64,000 nucleotides of DNA. Source: Stappia indica. GTDB taxonomy: Bacteria; Pseudomonadota; Alphaproteobacteria; Rhizobiales; Stappiaceae. The translations under genes were made by a program, and so were the position numbers. The stretch is from positions 868,001 through 932,000 of the forward strand of contig NZ_CP046908.1 of the NCBI RefSeq assembly GCF_009789575.1, given 5' to 3'. Position 1 is the stretch's first letter; each line of letters opens with the position of its first letter. The notes below the pieces were generated by a model. That model had not been told where the DNA came from. It made no database searches and saw only the letters and a list, made by a program, of their open reading frames with translations. This document shows, piece after piece, positions 28,247 through 39,310 of this stretch.

Positions 28247-29026
28247 ATGTCGGTGGCGGAGCCGGGTCGCTTCGAAAAGATCAAGGTGCCGTCCGCCTAC
28301 CAGATGGTCGCGGAGGCGATCGAGCGCGAGATCATGGCCGGGCGGCTGCGTCCGGGCGACGAGATCGGCACCGAGGCGGAGCTGGTGCGCCAGTTCGGCG
28401 TCAACCGCTCGACGGTGCGCGAGGGCATCCGCCTGCTGGAGCAGGCAGGGCTGGTCCAGCGCGAGGCCGGCCGCAAGCTCTATGTCTGCCTTCCCCACTA
28501 CCGCAAGCTGTCCGACCGCATGAGCCGCGCGCTGGTGCTGCACCAAGTGACCTTCCGCGAGCTGTTCGAGGCGGCCGTGATCCTCGAGCTCGGGGTGATC
28601 GAGAGCGCCGTCGACGAGGCGACGGAAGAGGACCTTGCCGCGCTGGAGGCCAACCAGACGATGGCCGAGGCGGCGCTCGACGATCCGGTACGCCTTGCCG
28701 GTCTCGACACGGAGTTTCATGCGCTGCTGGCCAAGGCCTCGCGCAACCGGGTGCTGGAACTGGCGCGCGAGCCGGCCGCACTTCTTTTCTTCCCCACATC
28801 GGAGCTGATCTGCCGCCGGGTGCCGCAGGGCGCGGGCCGCATGGTCGCTGCCCACCGACGGCTGATCGATGCCGTTGCCGCGCGCGACAGGGAGGAAGCG
28901 CGCCTGTGGATGCGGCGGCATGTGGTCGACTGGAAGCGCGGTTTCGAGCGCGCCGGCCGCGATATCGACGAACCGGTGGAGAGCATTTTCGAGCGCCTGT
29001 CGGGGGTGAGACAATACGCGTCGTGA
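28247..29026 (+). CDS. GntR/FadR-family transcriptional regulator
   Basis: 259 residues; ATG behind GGGAGGAGAC. The winged HTH spans about 15-80 (YQMVAEAIEREIMAGRLRPG, then NRSTVREGIRLLEQAGLVQR). The C-terminal FCD domain (about 95-240) shows the metal-binding set D-x3-H (DTEFH), AHRR and RRHV, so it probably binds a small carboxylate at a metal centre. It stands directly before a same-strand transport and acyl-CoA operon, of which it is the probable regulator; two fitting operators lie upstream. Confidence 0.9.
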   Translation: MSVAEPGRFEKIKVPSAYQMVAEAIEREIMAGRLRPGDEIGTEAELVRQFGVNRSTVREGIRLLEQAGLVQREAGRKLYVCLPHYRKLSDRMSRALVLHQVTFRELFEAAVILELGVIESAVDEATEEDLAALEANQTMAEAALDDPVRLAGLDTEFHALLAKASRNRVLELAREPAALLFFPTSELICRRVPQGAGRMVAAHRRLIDAVAARDREEARLWMRRHVVDWKRGFERAGRDIDEPVESIFERLSGVRQYAS

Positions 29027-29093
29027 TCTGAGGTTTTCCGGCCCTGGAGGGGGCCGCCGGCCGAGACCGGAAAGACAAAGGACTGGGAGGAAC

Positions 29094-29192
29094 ATGTCGG
29101 ACGCCCTGCACGACCGGCCGAGAACGGCCGGATCCATCGCGCGCATGCGCAGCCGGAGTGCTGCCGCATCTGCCGGGACGACGCGCCGATGA
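29094..29192 (+). CDS. 32-residue upstream ORF coupled to the ABC ATPase
   Basis: ATG 29094 has an excellent ribosome site (GGGAGG, 5 bp spacing) and the frame runs 32 codons to a TGA that overlaps the start of the ATPase gene as ATGA. The product (beginning MSDALHDRPRTAGSI) is basic and Ser/Ala/Arg-rich with no recognised family. The ATPase gene has no ribosome site of similar quality, so this frame probably serves to load ribosomes by coupling. Whether the peptide itself matters is unknown. Confidence 0.5.
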   Translation: MSDALHDRPRTAGSIARMRSRSAAASAGTTRR

Positions 29193-30073
29193 CCGCGCCC
29201 CGCGAGACAGGCGCCGCGCGCCTGGAGGTCGAGGGCCTGTCGCTGTCCTTCGGCGGCCTGAAAGCCCTGCGCGGCGTGTCCTTCTCGGCCGAGCCGGGCT
29301 CGATCACGGCGCTGATCGGCCCGAACGGCGCCGGCAAGACCTCCATGTTCAACTGCATCTCGGGCTTCTACAAGCCGCAGCAGGGCAGTGTCCGCTTCGA
29401 CGGTCGCGACGTGACGCGCATGCATCCGCCCGAGCGCGCCGGCCTCGGCTTTGCCCGCACCTTCCAGAACATCGCGCTGTTCCGCGGCATGACCGTGCTC
29501 GACAATATCAAGCTCGGCCGCCATGCCCACATGAAGACCGGCCTACTGCAGGCGCTTGCCTATTGGGGACCGGCCCAGCGCGAGGAGATGGAGCTGCGCG
29601 CCGAGATCGAGCGCCGCATCATCGACTTCCTGGAGATCGACCATATCCGCAACATGCCGGTCGCCTCGCTGTCCTACGGACTGCAGAAGCGGGTCGAGCT
29701 CGCCCGTGCGCTGGCCATGCGCCCGCGCATCCTGCTTCTCGACGAGCCGGTCGCCGGCATGAACCGCGAGGAGACCGAGGACATGGCGCGCTTCATCCTC
29801 GACGTGAAGGAGGAGTGGGGCACCACGATCCTGATGGTCGAGCACGACATGGGCATGGTGATGGACATTTCCGACCATGTGGTCGTGCTGAATTTCGGCG
29901 AGGTCATCGCCAGCGGCCTGCCGCACGAGGTGCAGGCGGACCCGCATGTGACGGAAGCCTATCTCGGCAGCGGCGATCCGGCCGCTCTGATGGCCCGGCT
30001 CAAGGGCGAGGCCGCCCCGGCTGACGGCGGCAACGCCGCAGAGAACAGCAAGACGCGCGAGGACGTGGCATGA
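29189..30073 (+). CDS. ABC transporter ATP-binding protein, branched-chain amino acid type (LivG-like)
   Basis: 294 residues. Walker A is GPNGAGKT (44-51), the signature region LSYGLQKRVELARALA, Walker B ILLLDEPVAGM, and the switch His is in MVEHDMGMV. The Q-loop is RTFQNI. The C-terminus has about 30 extra hydrophilic residues. It is the first of five genes for a hydrophobic-amino-acid-uptake (HAAT) type importer; the stop overlaps the permease start (ATGA). The neighbouring CoA ligase suggests that the cargo is an organic acid rather than an amino acid. Confidence 0.92.
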   Translation: MTAPRETGAARLEVEGLSLSFGGLKALRGVSFSAEPGSITALIGPNGAGKTSMFNCISGFYKPQQGSVRFDGRDVTRMHPPERAGLGFARTFQNIALFRGMTVLDNIKLGRHAHMKTGLLQALAYWGPAQREEMELRAEIERRIIDFLEIDHIRNMPVASLSYGLQKRVELARALAMRPRILLLDEPVAGMNREETEDMARFILDVKEEWGTTILMVEHDMGMVMDISDHVVVLNFGEVIASGLPHEVQADPHVTEAYLGSGDPAALMARLKGEAAPADGGNAAENSKTREDVA

Positions 30074-30951
30074 GCGACCTTCTCTTCTTCTTCGAGGTGA
30101 CGCTGGCGGGCCTCGGCTCCGGCGCGCTGCTGTCGCTGACCGCGCTTGCCTTCGTGCTGATCTACAAGGCGACCCGCGTGATCAACCTTGCGGTCGGCGA
30201 GTTCCTGATGCTCGGCGGCTACCTCTTCTTCGCCTTCGCCGCCGGCCTCGGCCTGCCGGCCTGGGCGGCGATCCCGCTCGCCATTGCCGGCGGCGGCCTC
30301 GTCGGCGCGGTGGTCGAGCGCGGGCTGATCCGCCCGATGCTCGGCGAGAGCCCGATTGCCGTCTTCATGGTGACGATCGGCCTCGGCTCGATCCTGGTCG
30401 GCCTCGTCGAACTCGTCTGGGGCACCGACCCGCGCGCCCTGCCCGCCTTCATGGGCAACGCGCCGATCTTCATCGGCGAGGCCTATGTCTCGCGCAAGAT
30501 CGCCATCGCCTTCGCGGTTGCCGCCGTGGTGATCGCGGTGTTCCTGGTCCTCTTCCGCTACTGGCGCGGCGGTGTCGCGCTGCGGGCGACGGCAACCGAC
30601 CAGGCCGCGGCCTATTCCTGCGGCATCAATGTGCCCGGCGTCTTCTCGCTCGCCTGGGTGATCGGCTGCGGCACCGCTGCCGGTGCCGGCGTCCTGCTCG
30701 GCTCCATCGGCGGCATTTCTCCGTCCATGGGCGTCTTCGGCCTCTCCGCGCTGGTCGTGGTCATCGTCGGCGGGCTCGATTCCGTCGCCGGAGCCCTTGT
30801 CGGCGGCCTGGCCATCGGCCTCATCGAGGCCTGGGCGGGCACCTATCTCGGCGGCGAATTCAAGCTCGTCACCACCTTCGGCCTCCTCCTCGTCGCCTTG
30901 ATGATCCGTCCCTACGGCTTGTTCGGCACGACAGAAATCGAGCGTCTCTGA
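30070..30951 (+). CDS. HAAT-type ABC permease (LivH-like)
   Basis: 293 residues with eight or nine hydrophobic segments. LIYKATRVINLAVGEFLMLGGY (about 34-54) is the conserved LivH-family segment, and the C-terminal part carries VIVGGLDSVAGALVGGLAIGL. It forms the inner-membrane channel with the LivM-like subunit, which starts one base after its stop. Confidence 0.92.
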   Translation: MSDLLFFFEVTLAGLGSGALLSLTALAFVLIYKATRVINLAVGEFLMLGGYLFFAFAAGLGLPAWAAIPLAIAGGGLVGAVVERGLIRPMLGESPIAVFMVTIGLGSILVGLVELVWGTDPRALPAFMGNAPIFIGEAYVSRKIAIAFAVAAVVIAVFLVLFRYWRGGVALRATATDQAAAYSCGINVPGVFSLAWVIGCGTAAGAGVLLGSIGGISPSMGVFGLSALVVVIVGGLDSVAGALVGGLAIGLIEAWAGTYLGGEFKLVTTFGLLLVALMIRPYGLFGTTEIERL

Positions 30952-30952
30952 C

Positions 30953-31996
30953 ATGCAGATCGGAACCGCCAAGCACAGCTACCAGGCCGACGAGGCGCTG
31001 CTGACCACCCGGCCGCAGCGCGTGTGGATGGCCCTGTTCGCCCTGAGCCTTTGCATCGCGCCCTTCGTGCTCGACAATTACTGGCTCTATCTGGCCTGCC
31101 TCGTTGCCATCAACGTGGCGAGCGCCACCGGCCTCAACATCCTGACCGGCTATACCGGCCTCGTCAGCCTCGGCCAGGCCGCCTTCATGGCAGTCGGCGC
31201 CTACACGGTCGGCTGGATGCAGCTGAACCTCGGCACGCCCTTCCTGCTGAATCTCGTGGCGGGCGGCATCATTGCCGCGGCGGTCGGCATCCTGGTCGGC
31301 ATCCCCAGCCTTCGGGTCAAGGGCCTCTACCTGGCCATCGCCACCATCGCCGCCTCGTTCATCCTGCACTTCATCTTCGTCAACTGGCAGAGCGTGACCA
31401 ACGGCAACAGCGGCCTGACGCTGACGCCGGCGAGCTTCTTCGGTACGCCGCTGACGGAGTACCAGCAGCTCTATTTCGTCTTCGTGCCGATCACCGCGCT
31501 GATGGTGCTTGGGGCGGCGAACCTCTTCCGCACCCGCGTCGGGCGCGCCTTCATCGCCATCCGCGACCGCGACATCTCGGCCGAGGTGCTGGGCATCTCG
31601 CTGCTGCGCTACAAGCTGATGAGCTTTGCGATCTCGTCCTTCTATGCGGGCGTGGCCGGCGGCATGTGGGCCTATTTCTTCCGCGTGGTGACGCCGGAGA
31701 GCTTCCCCTTCGTCTATTCGATCTTCTTCCTCGCCGCGATCATCGTCGGCGGCATGGGGACGATCCTCGGCGGCATTCTCGGCGCCGTGTTCATGACCCT
31801 CGTGCCGGAGCTGCTGCGCTTCGGCATCGACTGGCTCACCCCCGTCCTTCCCAATGCGGCGGCGATGCTTTCGCCGGTTCGCACCGTCGTTTTCGGCCTC
31901 CTCATCGTCGGCTTTCTCATTTTCGAGCCGAAGGGACTTGCCGAAATCGTCCAGAGATCCCGGCGTTACTTCCATCTCTGGCCCTTCAAGAAGTGA
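30953..31996 (+). CDS. HAAT-type ABC permease (LivM-like)
   Basis: 347 residues with about ten hydrophobic segments. Family motifs are NILTGYTGLVSLGQAAFMAVGA (about 63-84), the LRVKGLYLAIATIA segment and FIAIRDRDISAEVLGI, the cytoplasmic coupling loop. It ends 36 bp before the binding-protein gene. Confidence 0.92.
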   Translation: MQIGTAKHSYQADEALLTTRPQRVWMALFALSLCIAPFVLDNYWLYLACLVAINVASATGLNILTGYTGLVSLGQAAFMAVGAYTVGWMQLNLGTPFLLNLVAGGIIAAAVGILVGIPSLRVKGLYLAIATIAASFILHFIFVNWQSVTNGNSGLTLTPASFFGTPLTEYQQLYFVFVPITALMVLGAANLFRTRVGRAFIAIRDRDISAEVLGISLLRYKLMSFAISSFYAGVAGGMWAYFFRVVTPESFPFVYSIFFLAAIIVGGMGTILGGILGAVFMTLVPELLRFGIDWLTPVLPNAAAMLSPVRTVVFGLLIVGFLIFEPKGLAEIVQRSRRYFHLWPFKK

Positions 31997-32032
31997 ATGA
32001 CCAAAAGTCACGCGATAAAACCGGAGGAAACA

Positions 32033-33202
32033 ATGCTTAGCTTTACCAGGAGAACGCTGCTTGCCCTGTCGGCATCGGCAGCCATCGCCACCGCGCTTCC
32101 GGCCGTTGCGGCCGAGGACATCGTCATCGGCGGCTCGATCCCGCTCACCGGCGTCTTCGCCTTCGCCGGCGTCGGCATCGAGGCCGGCATGCAGGACTAC
32201 ATCAAGATCGTCAACGAGGCCGGCGGCATCCAGGGCCGCAAGCTGCGCCTTGCCTACGAGGACACCGGCTACAAGGTCGACGCCTCCGTCGCCGTGTTCA
32301 ACAAGCTGACCAGCCAGGACGAGATCCACCTCTACTACGGCGACTCCACCGGCTTTGCGAAGACCATCAACGGCGAGATCGACCGCCGGGGTTCGATGAT
32401 CATGGCCGGCGCCTCCTTTGCGACCGAGCTGAACGATCCGAAGGTGTTCCCGCACCAGTTCATGGCCGGCCCCGACTATTCGGAAATGACCGGCATCCTG
32501 TTGGAATACATCGCCAAGGAGAAGCCGGGCGCCCGCATCGTGCTGGTCAACTCCGACACCGAGTTCGGCCGCGACCCGATCGCCGCCACCAAGGCGCGCG
32601 CCGGCGAGCTGGGCCTTGAGGTCGTCGAGGAGATCATCACCCCGCCGACCGCCGTCGACGTCTCCACCGAGGTGCTGAAGCTGCGCCGCGCCCGTCCGGA
32701 CTACACCATCTTCCACGGCTACGTGCTGGCGCCGCTGCCCGAGTTCATGAGCCAGGCCAAGCAGCTCGGCCTGGAAACCAAGTTCATGGGCACGTTCTGG
32801 TCGATGGACTCCAGCATCTGGGCCAAGGTCGGCGAGGCTGCCGACGGCTTCATGGGCGTCATGCCCTATCGCTACTACTACGACGAGGCCGACAACGCGC
32901 CGATGATGGACCGCATCCGCGAGATGCGCCCCGAGTACCAGTCGACCCCGTACATGCAGGGCTTCCTGACCGCCATGCTGTTCACCGAGGCGGCCAAGCG
33001 CACCCTTGAGGCCGGCAAGGAGCTCAACGGCGCCAACCTGAAGGCCGCGCTCAACTCCATCGAGAACTTCGACACCGGCGGCATCATCGGCGTGCCGATC
33101 TCGATCCCGGGCAACTCGATCCCGGTCGGCCGCATCTACCGTTACGACGCCAGCGCACAGCAGATGAAGCCCGCGTCCGACTGGATCAGCGTTCAGGAGT
33201 AA
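32033..33202 (+). CDS. periplasmic substrate-binding protein of a HAAT-type ABC transporter
   Basis: 389 residues. This ATG follows CCGGAGGAAA and opens a signal peptide (MLSFTRRTLLALSASAAIAT, cleavage near AVAA), so the ATG at 31997 is rejected. The mature protein has the Leu/Ile/Val-binding fold (IVIGGSIPLTGVFAFAGVG, GGIQGRKLRLAYEDTGY). The ligand is unknown; the CoA ligase and beta-oxidation-type genes that follow suggest a fatty or aromatic acid. Confidence 0.9.
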   Translation: MLSFTRRTLLALSASAAIATALPAVAAEDIVIGGSIPLTGVFAFAGVGIEAGMQDYIKIVNEAGGIQGRKLRLAYEDTGYKVDASVAVFNKLTSQDEIHLYYGDSTGFAKTINGEIDRRGSMIMAGASFATELNDPKVFPHQFMAGPDYSEMTGILLEYIAKEKPGARIVLVNSDTEFGRDPIAATKARAGELGLEVVEEIITPPTAVDVSTEVLKLRRARPDYTIFHGYVLAPLPEFMSQAKQLGLETKFMGTFWSMDSSIWAKVGEAADGFMGVMPYRYYYDEADNAPMMDRIREMRPEYQSTPYMQGFLTAMLFTEAAKRTLEAGKELNGANLKAALNSIENFDTGGIIGVPISIPGNSIPVGRIYRYDASAQQMKPASDWISVQE

Positions 33203-33207
33203 GTGAG

Positions 33208-34017
<810 letters not shown>

Positions 34018-34028
34018 GGCGAGACGAC

Positions 34029-35834
34029 ATGGCCGATTTTCCCGAACTCACCCTGCCGCAGATGCTGCGCGCCCATGCGGAGGCGACACCCGACCGGGTG
34101 GCGGTCCTGCAGAAGGACTTCGGCATCTGGAACCCCCTCACCTGGCGCCAGTATCACGAGCGCGCCTGCGATGTCGGCGAAGGCCTGCTGGCGCTCGGGC
34201 TCGGCGAAGGCGGCCATGTCGCCATCCTGTCCGAGAACCGGGTGGAATGGGTGCTGGCGCAGCTCGGAGCCAACATCGTCGGCGGCGTCGCCATCGGCGT
34301 CTACCCGACCAGCCCGGCCAACGAGGTCGGCTATGTGTTGGAGCATTCCGACAGCGAGATCATCGTCTGCGAGGACCAGGAGCAGCTCGACAAGGTGATC
34401 GAGGTGCGCGACCAGCTGCCGAAGCTGCGCCGCGTTGTGGTGATCGAGACCAAGGGACTGCGCGGCTACTCGCAGGACTTCGTCATCTCCTTCGCCGCCA
34501 TGGAGGCGATGGGGCATGCCCGCCGCTCGGGCGCTCAAGCCTCGCAGCGCAAGGCGTCCGCCGACCGCACCCTCGATGACATCGCCCTGATGATCTACAC
34601 GTCCGGCTCAACCGGAAAGCCCAAGGGCGCGATGCTGTCCTATCGCAACCTGCGGGCCCAGGCGATCGCGATTGCCGACCGCATCGACCTCGACGCGCAG
34701 ACCGTCCACCTCTCCTACCTGCCGCTGTGCCACGTCGCCGAGCAGATGGTGACGGTGATGGCGCCGATCTATCTCGGCTCGCGGATCTGCTTCGGCGAGT
34801 CCCTGCGCACCGTCCAGGAGGACCTGCGCGAGGTCGCCCCCTCCTCCTTCCTCGGCGTGCCGCGGATCTGGGAGAAGCTGCATTCCTCGATCCATATCCG
34901 CATGCTGGAGGCCGGCGGCTACCGCCGCGCACTCTACGAATGGGCCTATCGCGCCTGCGAGCCCTTCGCCGAAAAGTCCCGCGCGGATCGCAGCCTGCGC
35001 GAGCGGGTCACCTTCGCGCTCTGCTACCTCTTCGTCTTCCGCGCCCTCCAGAACTATATCGGCCTGCGCCGGACGCATATCGCCATGACGGGCGCCGCGC
35101 CCATCTCCCCGCGCATCGTCCGCTTCTTCCGCACCATCGGTGTGCCGCTGGTCGAAGTCTACGGCATGACGGAATCGAGCGGCGTCGCCCTCGGCCAGAC
35201 GCTGGACCGTCTCGTGTCCGGTTCCGTCGGTCCCGCGGCCAAGGGCGTCGAGGCGCGCGTCGGCGAGCACGGCGAACTGCTGCTCAAGGGCGATACGGTT
35301 TTCGTCGGCTACTACAAGAACCCGGCCGCCACCGAGAGCTCGCTGCGCGATGGATGGCTCCACACCGGCGACGTGGTCGAGGTGGAGAACGGCGAGTTCC
35401 GCATCGTCGACCGCCTCAAGGACATCATGATCACCGCCGGCGGCAAGAACCTCAGCCCCTCGGAGATCGAGAACACGGTCAAGGGCAGCCCCTACATCAA
35501 GGAATGCATCGTCATCGGCGAGGCCCGCAAATACGTGGCGGCGCTCATCCAGATCGACTTCGAGACCGTCGCCAAATGGGCGGAGGAGAAGGGCCTCTCC
35601 TACACCACCTTCCGCAGCCTTGCCGAGAACGCGGCGGTGCGCGAGCTGGTCGACACGGAGATCCGTGCCGCCAACGACCAGCTGGCCCAGGTCTCCCATA
35701 TCCGCCGCTTCCACCTGCTCACCAAGGAGCTGGATCACGACGACGACGAGGTCACCGCGACCATGAAGGTGCGCCGCTCCAGCATCCAGACCAAATATGC
35801 CGGAGAGATCGCCAGCCTCTATCCGACCGGCTGA
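34029..35834 (+). CDS. AMP-dependent acyl-CoA synthetase/ligase
   Basis: 601 residues, typical of long-chain-type acyl-CoA synthetases. The phosphate loop YTSGSTGKPKG is at 190-200, the adenine motif VYGMTESSG near 380 and the hinge motif GWLHTGDVVE ... VDRLKD near 445-470. It would activate the imported carboxylic acid to its CoA ester with ATP, trapping it in the cell. Adjacent thiolase and crotonase genes support a beta-oxidation-like route. Substrate chain length cannot be told from sequence. Confidence 0.9.
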   Translation: MADFPELTLPQMLRAHAEATPDRVAVLQKDFGIWNPLTWRQYHERACDVGEGLLALGLGEGGHVAILSENRVEWVLAQLGANIVGGVAIGVYPTSPANEVGYVLEHSDSEIIVCEDQEQLDKVIEVRDQLPKLRRVVVIETKGLRGYSQDFVISFAAMEAMGHARRSGAQASQRKASADRTLDDIALMIYTSGSTGKPKGAMLSYRNLRAQAIAIADRIDLDAQTVHLSYLPLCHVAEQMVTVMAPIYLGSRICFGESLRTVQEDLREVAPSSFLGVPRIWEKLHSSIHIRMLEAGGYRRALYEWAYRACEPFAEKSRADRSLRERVTFALCYLFVFRALQNYIGLRRTHIAMTGAAPISPRIVRFFRTIGVPLVEVYGMTESSGVALGQTLDRLVSGSVGPAAKGVEARVGEHGELLLKGDTVFVGYYKNPAATESSLRDGWLHTGDVVEVENGEFRIVDRLKDIMITAGGKNLSPSEIENTVKGSPYIKECIVIGEARKYVAALIQIDFETVAKWAEEKGLSYTTFRSLAENAAVRELVDTEIRAANDQLAQVSHIRRFHLLTKELDHDDDEVTATMKVRRSSIQTKYAGEIASLYPTG

Positions 35835-35874
35835 CGCATCCCCCACCGGATCCAACGGAGCCCGACATCCCGCC

Positions 35875-37083
<1,209 letters not shown>

Positions 37084-37093
37084 GGACGCACCC

Positions 37094-38485
37094 GTGCTGA
37101 CAAGCGAGATCGACAGCGGCGGCATCGCCCTCCTGACCATCGACATGCCCGGCCGCTCGATGAACGTCATCGACTGGGCGTTCACAGAGGCCCTGCGCGA
37201 AGAGATCGCCCGGCTTGCCGCCGATCCGGCGGTCACCGGCATCATCGTCGCGTCCGGCAAGGACAGCTTCATCGCCGGTGCCGACCTTGCGATCATGAAC
37301 GGTATGACCGGTCCCGGCACCTCGCCGGCCACCGCGTCGGAGCGCATCCGCGCCATGACCGACGCCTTCCGCGCGCTGGAGACCTGCGGCAAGCCGGTGG
37401 TTGCTGCAGCCAGCGGCACCGCGCTCGGCGGCGGGCTGGAACTGATGCTCGCCTGCCACCACCGGATCGCCGCGCGCAATCCCAAGGCCGTCTTCGGCCT
37501 GCCCGAGGTCACGCTCGGCATCCTGCCGGGCGCCGGCGGCACCCAGCGCCTGCCCCGCGTCATCGGCATCGAGGCGGCCCTGCCCCTGCTGCTGGAGGGG
37601 CGCCGTCTGTCCGCGGACGAGGCGCTGTCGCTCGGCATTCTCGACGAGTTGGCCGAGCCGGACGATCTGATTGCCGCAGCAAGGCGCGCGCTGACGGAAG
37701 GCCGTGTCCCGGCCGCCGCCCCGTGGGACGCGAAGGGCTTTGCCCCGCCCGGTCCGGCCGTCACCTCCGAGGCAGCGTCGAATATCTTCCTCTTCGCCAA
37801 TGCCAAGGTTCGCGCGCGCGGCCACCGCAACTATCCGGCGCTGGAGGCGATCCTCTCCTGCGTCTACGAGGGGCTGAGGCTGCCCATCGACAAGGCGCTC
37901 AAGGTGGAGCGTCAGTATTTCGGCCATCTGGTCCATGGCGATGTCGCGCAGGCGATGATCCGCACCCAGTTCTTCGCCCGGCAGGTGCTTGCCCGCGAGG
38001 GCCGGGCGCGGGCGGACCGGGACGGACCTCTTGCCACCGCCTGCCGAAACGCGCTCGACGCCGAAGCGCTTCGCATGCAGGCTGAGGGCATGAGTCCCGC
38101 CTTCATCCGCAATGCCGCCGAGGCGATCGGTCTTTCCGCCCTGCCCGCCTTGCCGACCGACGTGCCCCTTGCGGCCGCCGACGACGAGCGCGCGCGCGCG
38201 GCTCTGCGCCCCGCCGGCCTGCGGCTTTTGCGCGCCATGGCGCTTGCCGCCGCCGCAACGCTTGACCGCGGCGACGTCGCCTCGGCAAGCGAGGCCGATG
38301 TCCACGCCATCGACGCGGCGGGCTTCCCCGTGTGGACCGGCGGACCGCTCAGCCTGATCGACACGCAAGGCGCGGCGGAGTTCGTCGCCGCCTGCCGTGC
38401 CGACAAGCTGGAGATCCCGGTCGGCCTTGCCGCCATGGCCCGCGACGGCGGACGGTTCCATTCAGTGAAGGAGGCCGCCGCATGA
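37094..38485 (+). CDS. FadJ-like enoyl-CoA hydratase lacking the dehydrogenase domain
   Basis: 463 residues from GTG. Residues 1-200 are a crotonase domain with both catalytic glutamates (Glu116 in GGGLEL, Glu138 in LPEV). Residues about 210-305 match the linker that in FadB/FadJ-type multifunctional enzymes precedes the NAD-binding domain (AMIRTQFFARQVLAREG). The expected NAD-binding domain (GxGxxG) and the following 3-hydroxyacyl-CoA dehydrogenase domain are missing. The chain resumes with the family's C-terminal helices (GFPVWTGGPLSLIDTQGAAE, about 412-431). The usual full-length protein is near 700 residues. The frame is clean, so this looks like a stable domain loss; a dehydrogenase must come from elsewhere. 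Confidence 0.85.
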   Translation: MLTSEIDSGGIALLTIDMPGRSMNVIDWAFTEALREEIARLAADPAVTGIIVASGKDSFIAGADLAIMNGMTGPGTSPATASERIRAMTDAFRALETCGKPVVAAASGTALGGGLELMLACHHRIAARNPKAVFGLPEVTLGILPGAGGTQRLPRVIGIEAALPLLLEGRRLSADEALSLGILDELAEPDDLIAAARRALTEGRVPAAAPWDAKGFAPPGPAVTSEAASNIFLFANAKVRARGHRNYPALEAILSCVYEGLRLPIDKALKVERQYFGHLVHGDVAQAMIRTQFFARQVLAREGRARADRDGPLATACRNALDAEALRMQAEGMSPAFIRNAAEAIGLSALPALPTDVPLAAADDERARAALRPAGLRLLRAMALAAAATLDRGDVASASEADVHAIDAAGFPVWTGGPLSLIDTQGAAEFVAACRADKLEIPVGLAAMARDGGRFHSVKEAAA

Positions 38486-39276
38486 GCGACGACCTGGTGC
38501 TTGCCGAGATCGATGCCGCAACCGGCATCGCCACCATCACCATCAACCGGCCGAAGGTGCTGAACGCGCTCGACGTGCCGACCGCTCGCGCCTTCCTGCA
38601 GGCGGTGCGCAAGGTCACCACGACCAAGGGCGTGCGCTGCATCGTCCTTTCCGGCAGCGGCCGCGCCTTCATGGCCGGCGGCGATGTCGCCGCCTTCGGC
38701 ACCGACCCGGACCGCGCGGCCGAGGTCGTCCACGACCTGCTCGACGCGCTGCACCCTGCGCTCACCGCCTTGCGAGAGTCCCCTGCTCCGGTGATCGCCG
38801 CCGTGCGCGGCGTGGCGGCCGGCGCCGGCTTCAGCCTGGTGCTCGGCGCCGATCTCGTGATAGCGGAGGCCGGCGCGCGCTTCGTCGTCGCCTATGACCG
38901 CATCGGCACCTCGCCCGACTGCGGCGGCACCTGGGCACTGCCGCGCAAGGTCGGCCGCGCCAAGGCGATGGAACTGCTGCTGCTCGGCGACGCCTTGGGC
39001 GCGGAGGAAGCCCGCGAGGCGGGCATCGTCAACAAGGTGGTGCCGGCCGAGGAGCTCGACGCCGAAACCCTCGCCCTTGCAAGGCGCGTTGCCAGCGGCC
39101 CGACACAGGCGCAGGGCGCGGTTCGCGCGCTCATTGATGCGGCGCTCGACCGCCCCTTCGCCGCCCACCTGGAGGCGGAACGCGCCTCCTTCATCCGCAT
39201 GACCGGGACCCGCGATTTCCGCGAGGGCGTCTCGGCCTTCCTCGAAAAGCGCCAGCCGCAGTTCCGCGGCGAGTGA
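38482..39276 (+). CDS. PaaG-like enoyl-CoA hydratase/isomerase
   Basis: 264 residues; the start overlaps the previous stop (ATGA) behind GGAGG. It has the crotonase fold with the oxyanion segment FMAGGDVAAF. The two hydratase glutamates are replaced (Ser118 in AGAGFSL, Tyr at the second site), while Asp146 in SPDCGGTW is present. That pattern is known from PaaG-type isomerases, so double-bond or epoxide isomerisation is more likely than hydration. It complements the hydratase encoded just upstream. Confidence 0.82.
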   Translation: MSDDLVLAEIDAATGIATITINRPKVLNALDVPTARAFLQAVRKVTTTKGVRCIVLSGSGRAFMAGGDVAAFGTDPDRAAEVVHDLLDALHPALTALRESPAPVIAAVRGVAAGAGFSLVLGADLVIAEAGARFVVAYDRIGTSPDCGGTWALPRKVGRAKAMELLLLGDALGAEEAREAGIVNKVVPAEELDAETLALARRVASGPTQAQGAVRALIDAALDRPFAAHLEAERASFIRMTGTRDFREGVSAFLEKRQPQFRGE

Positions 39277-39310
39277 CCGGCACGCCCGGCAGATACCGGA
39301 GGGATCCCGC

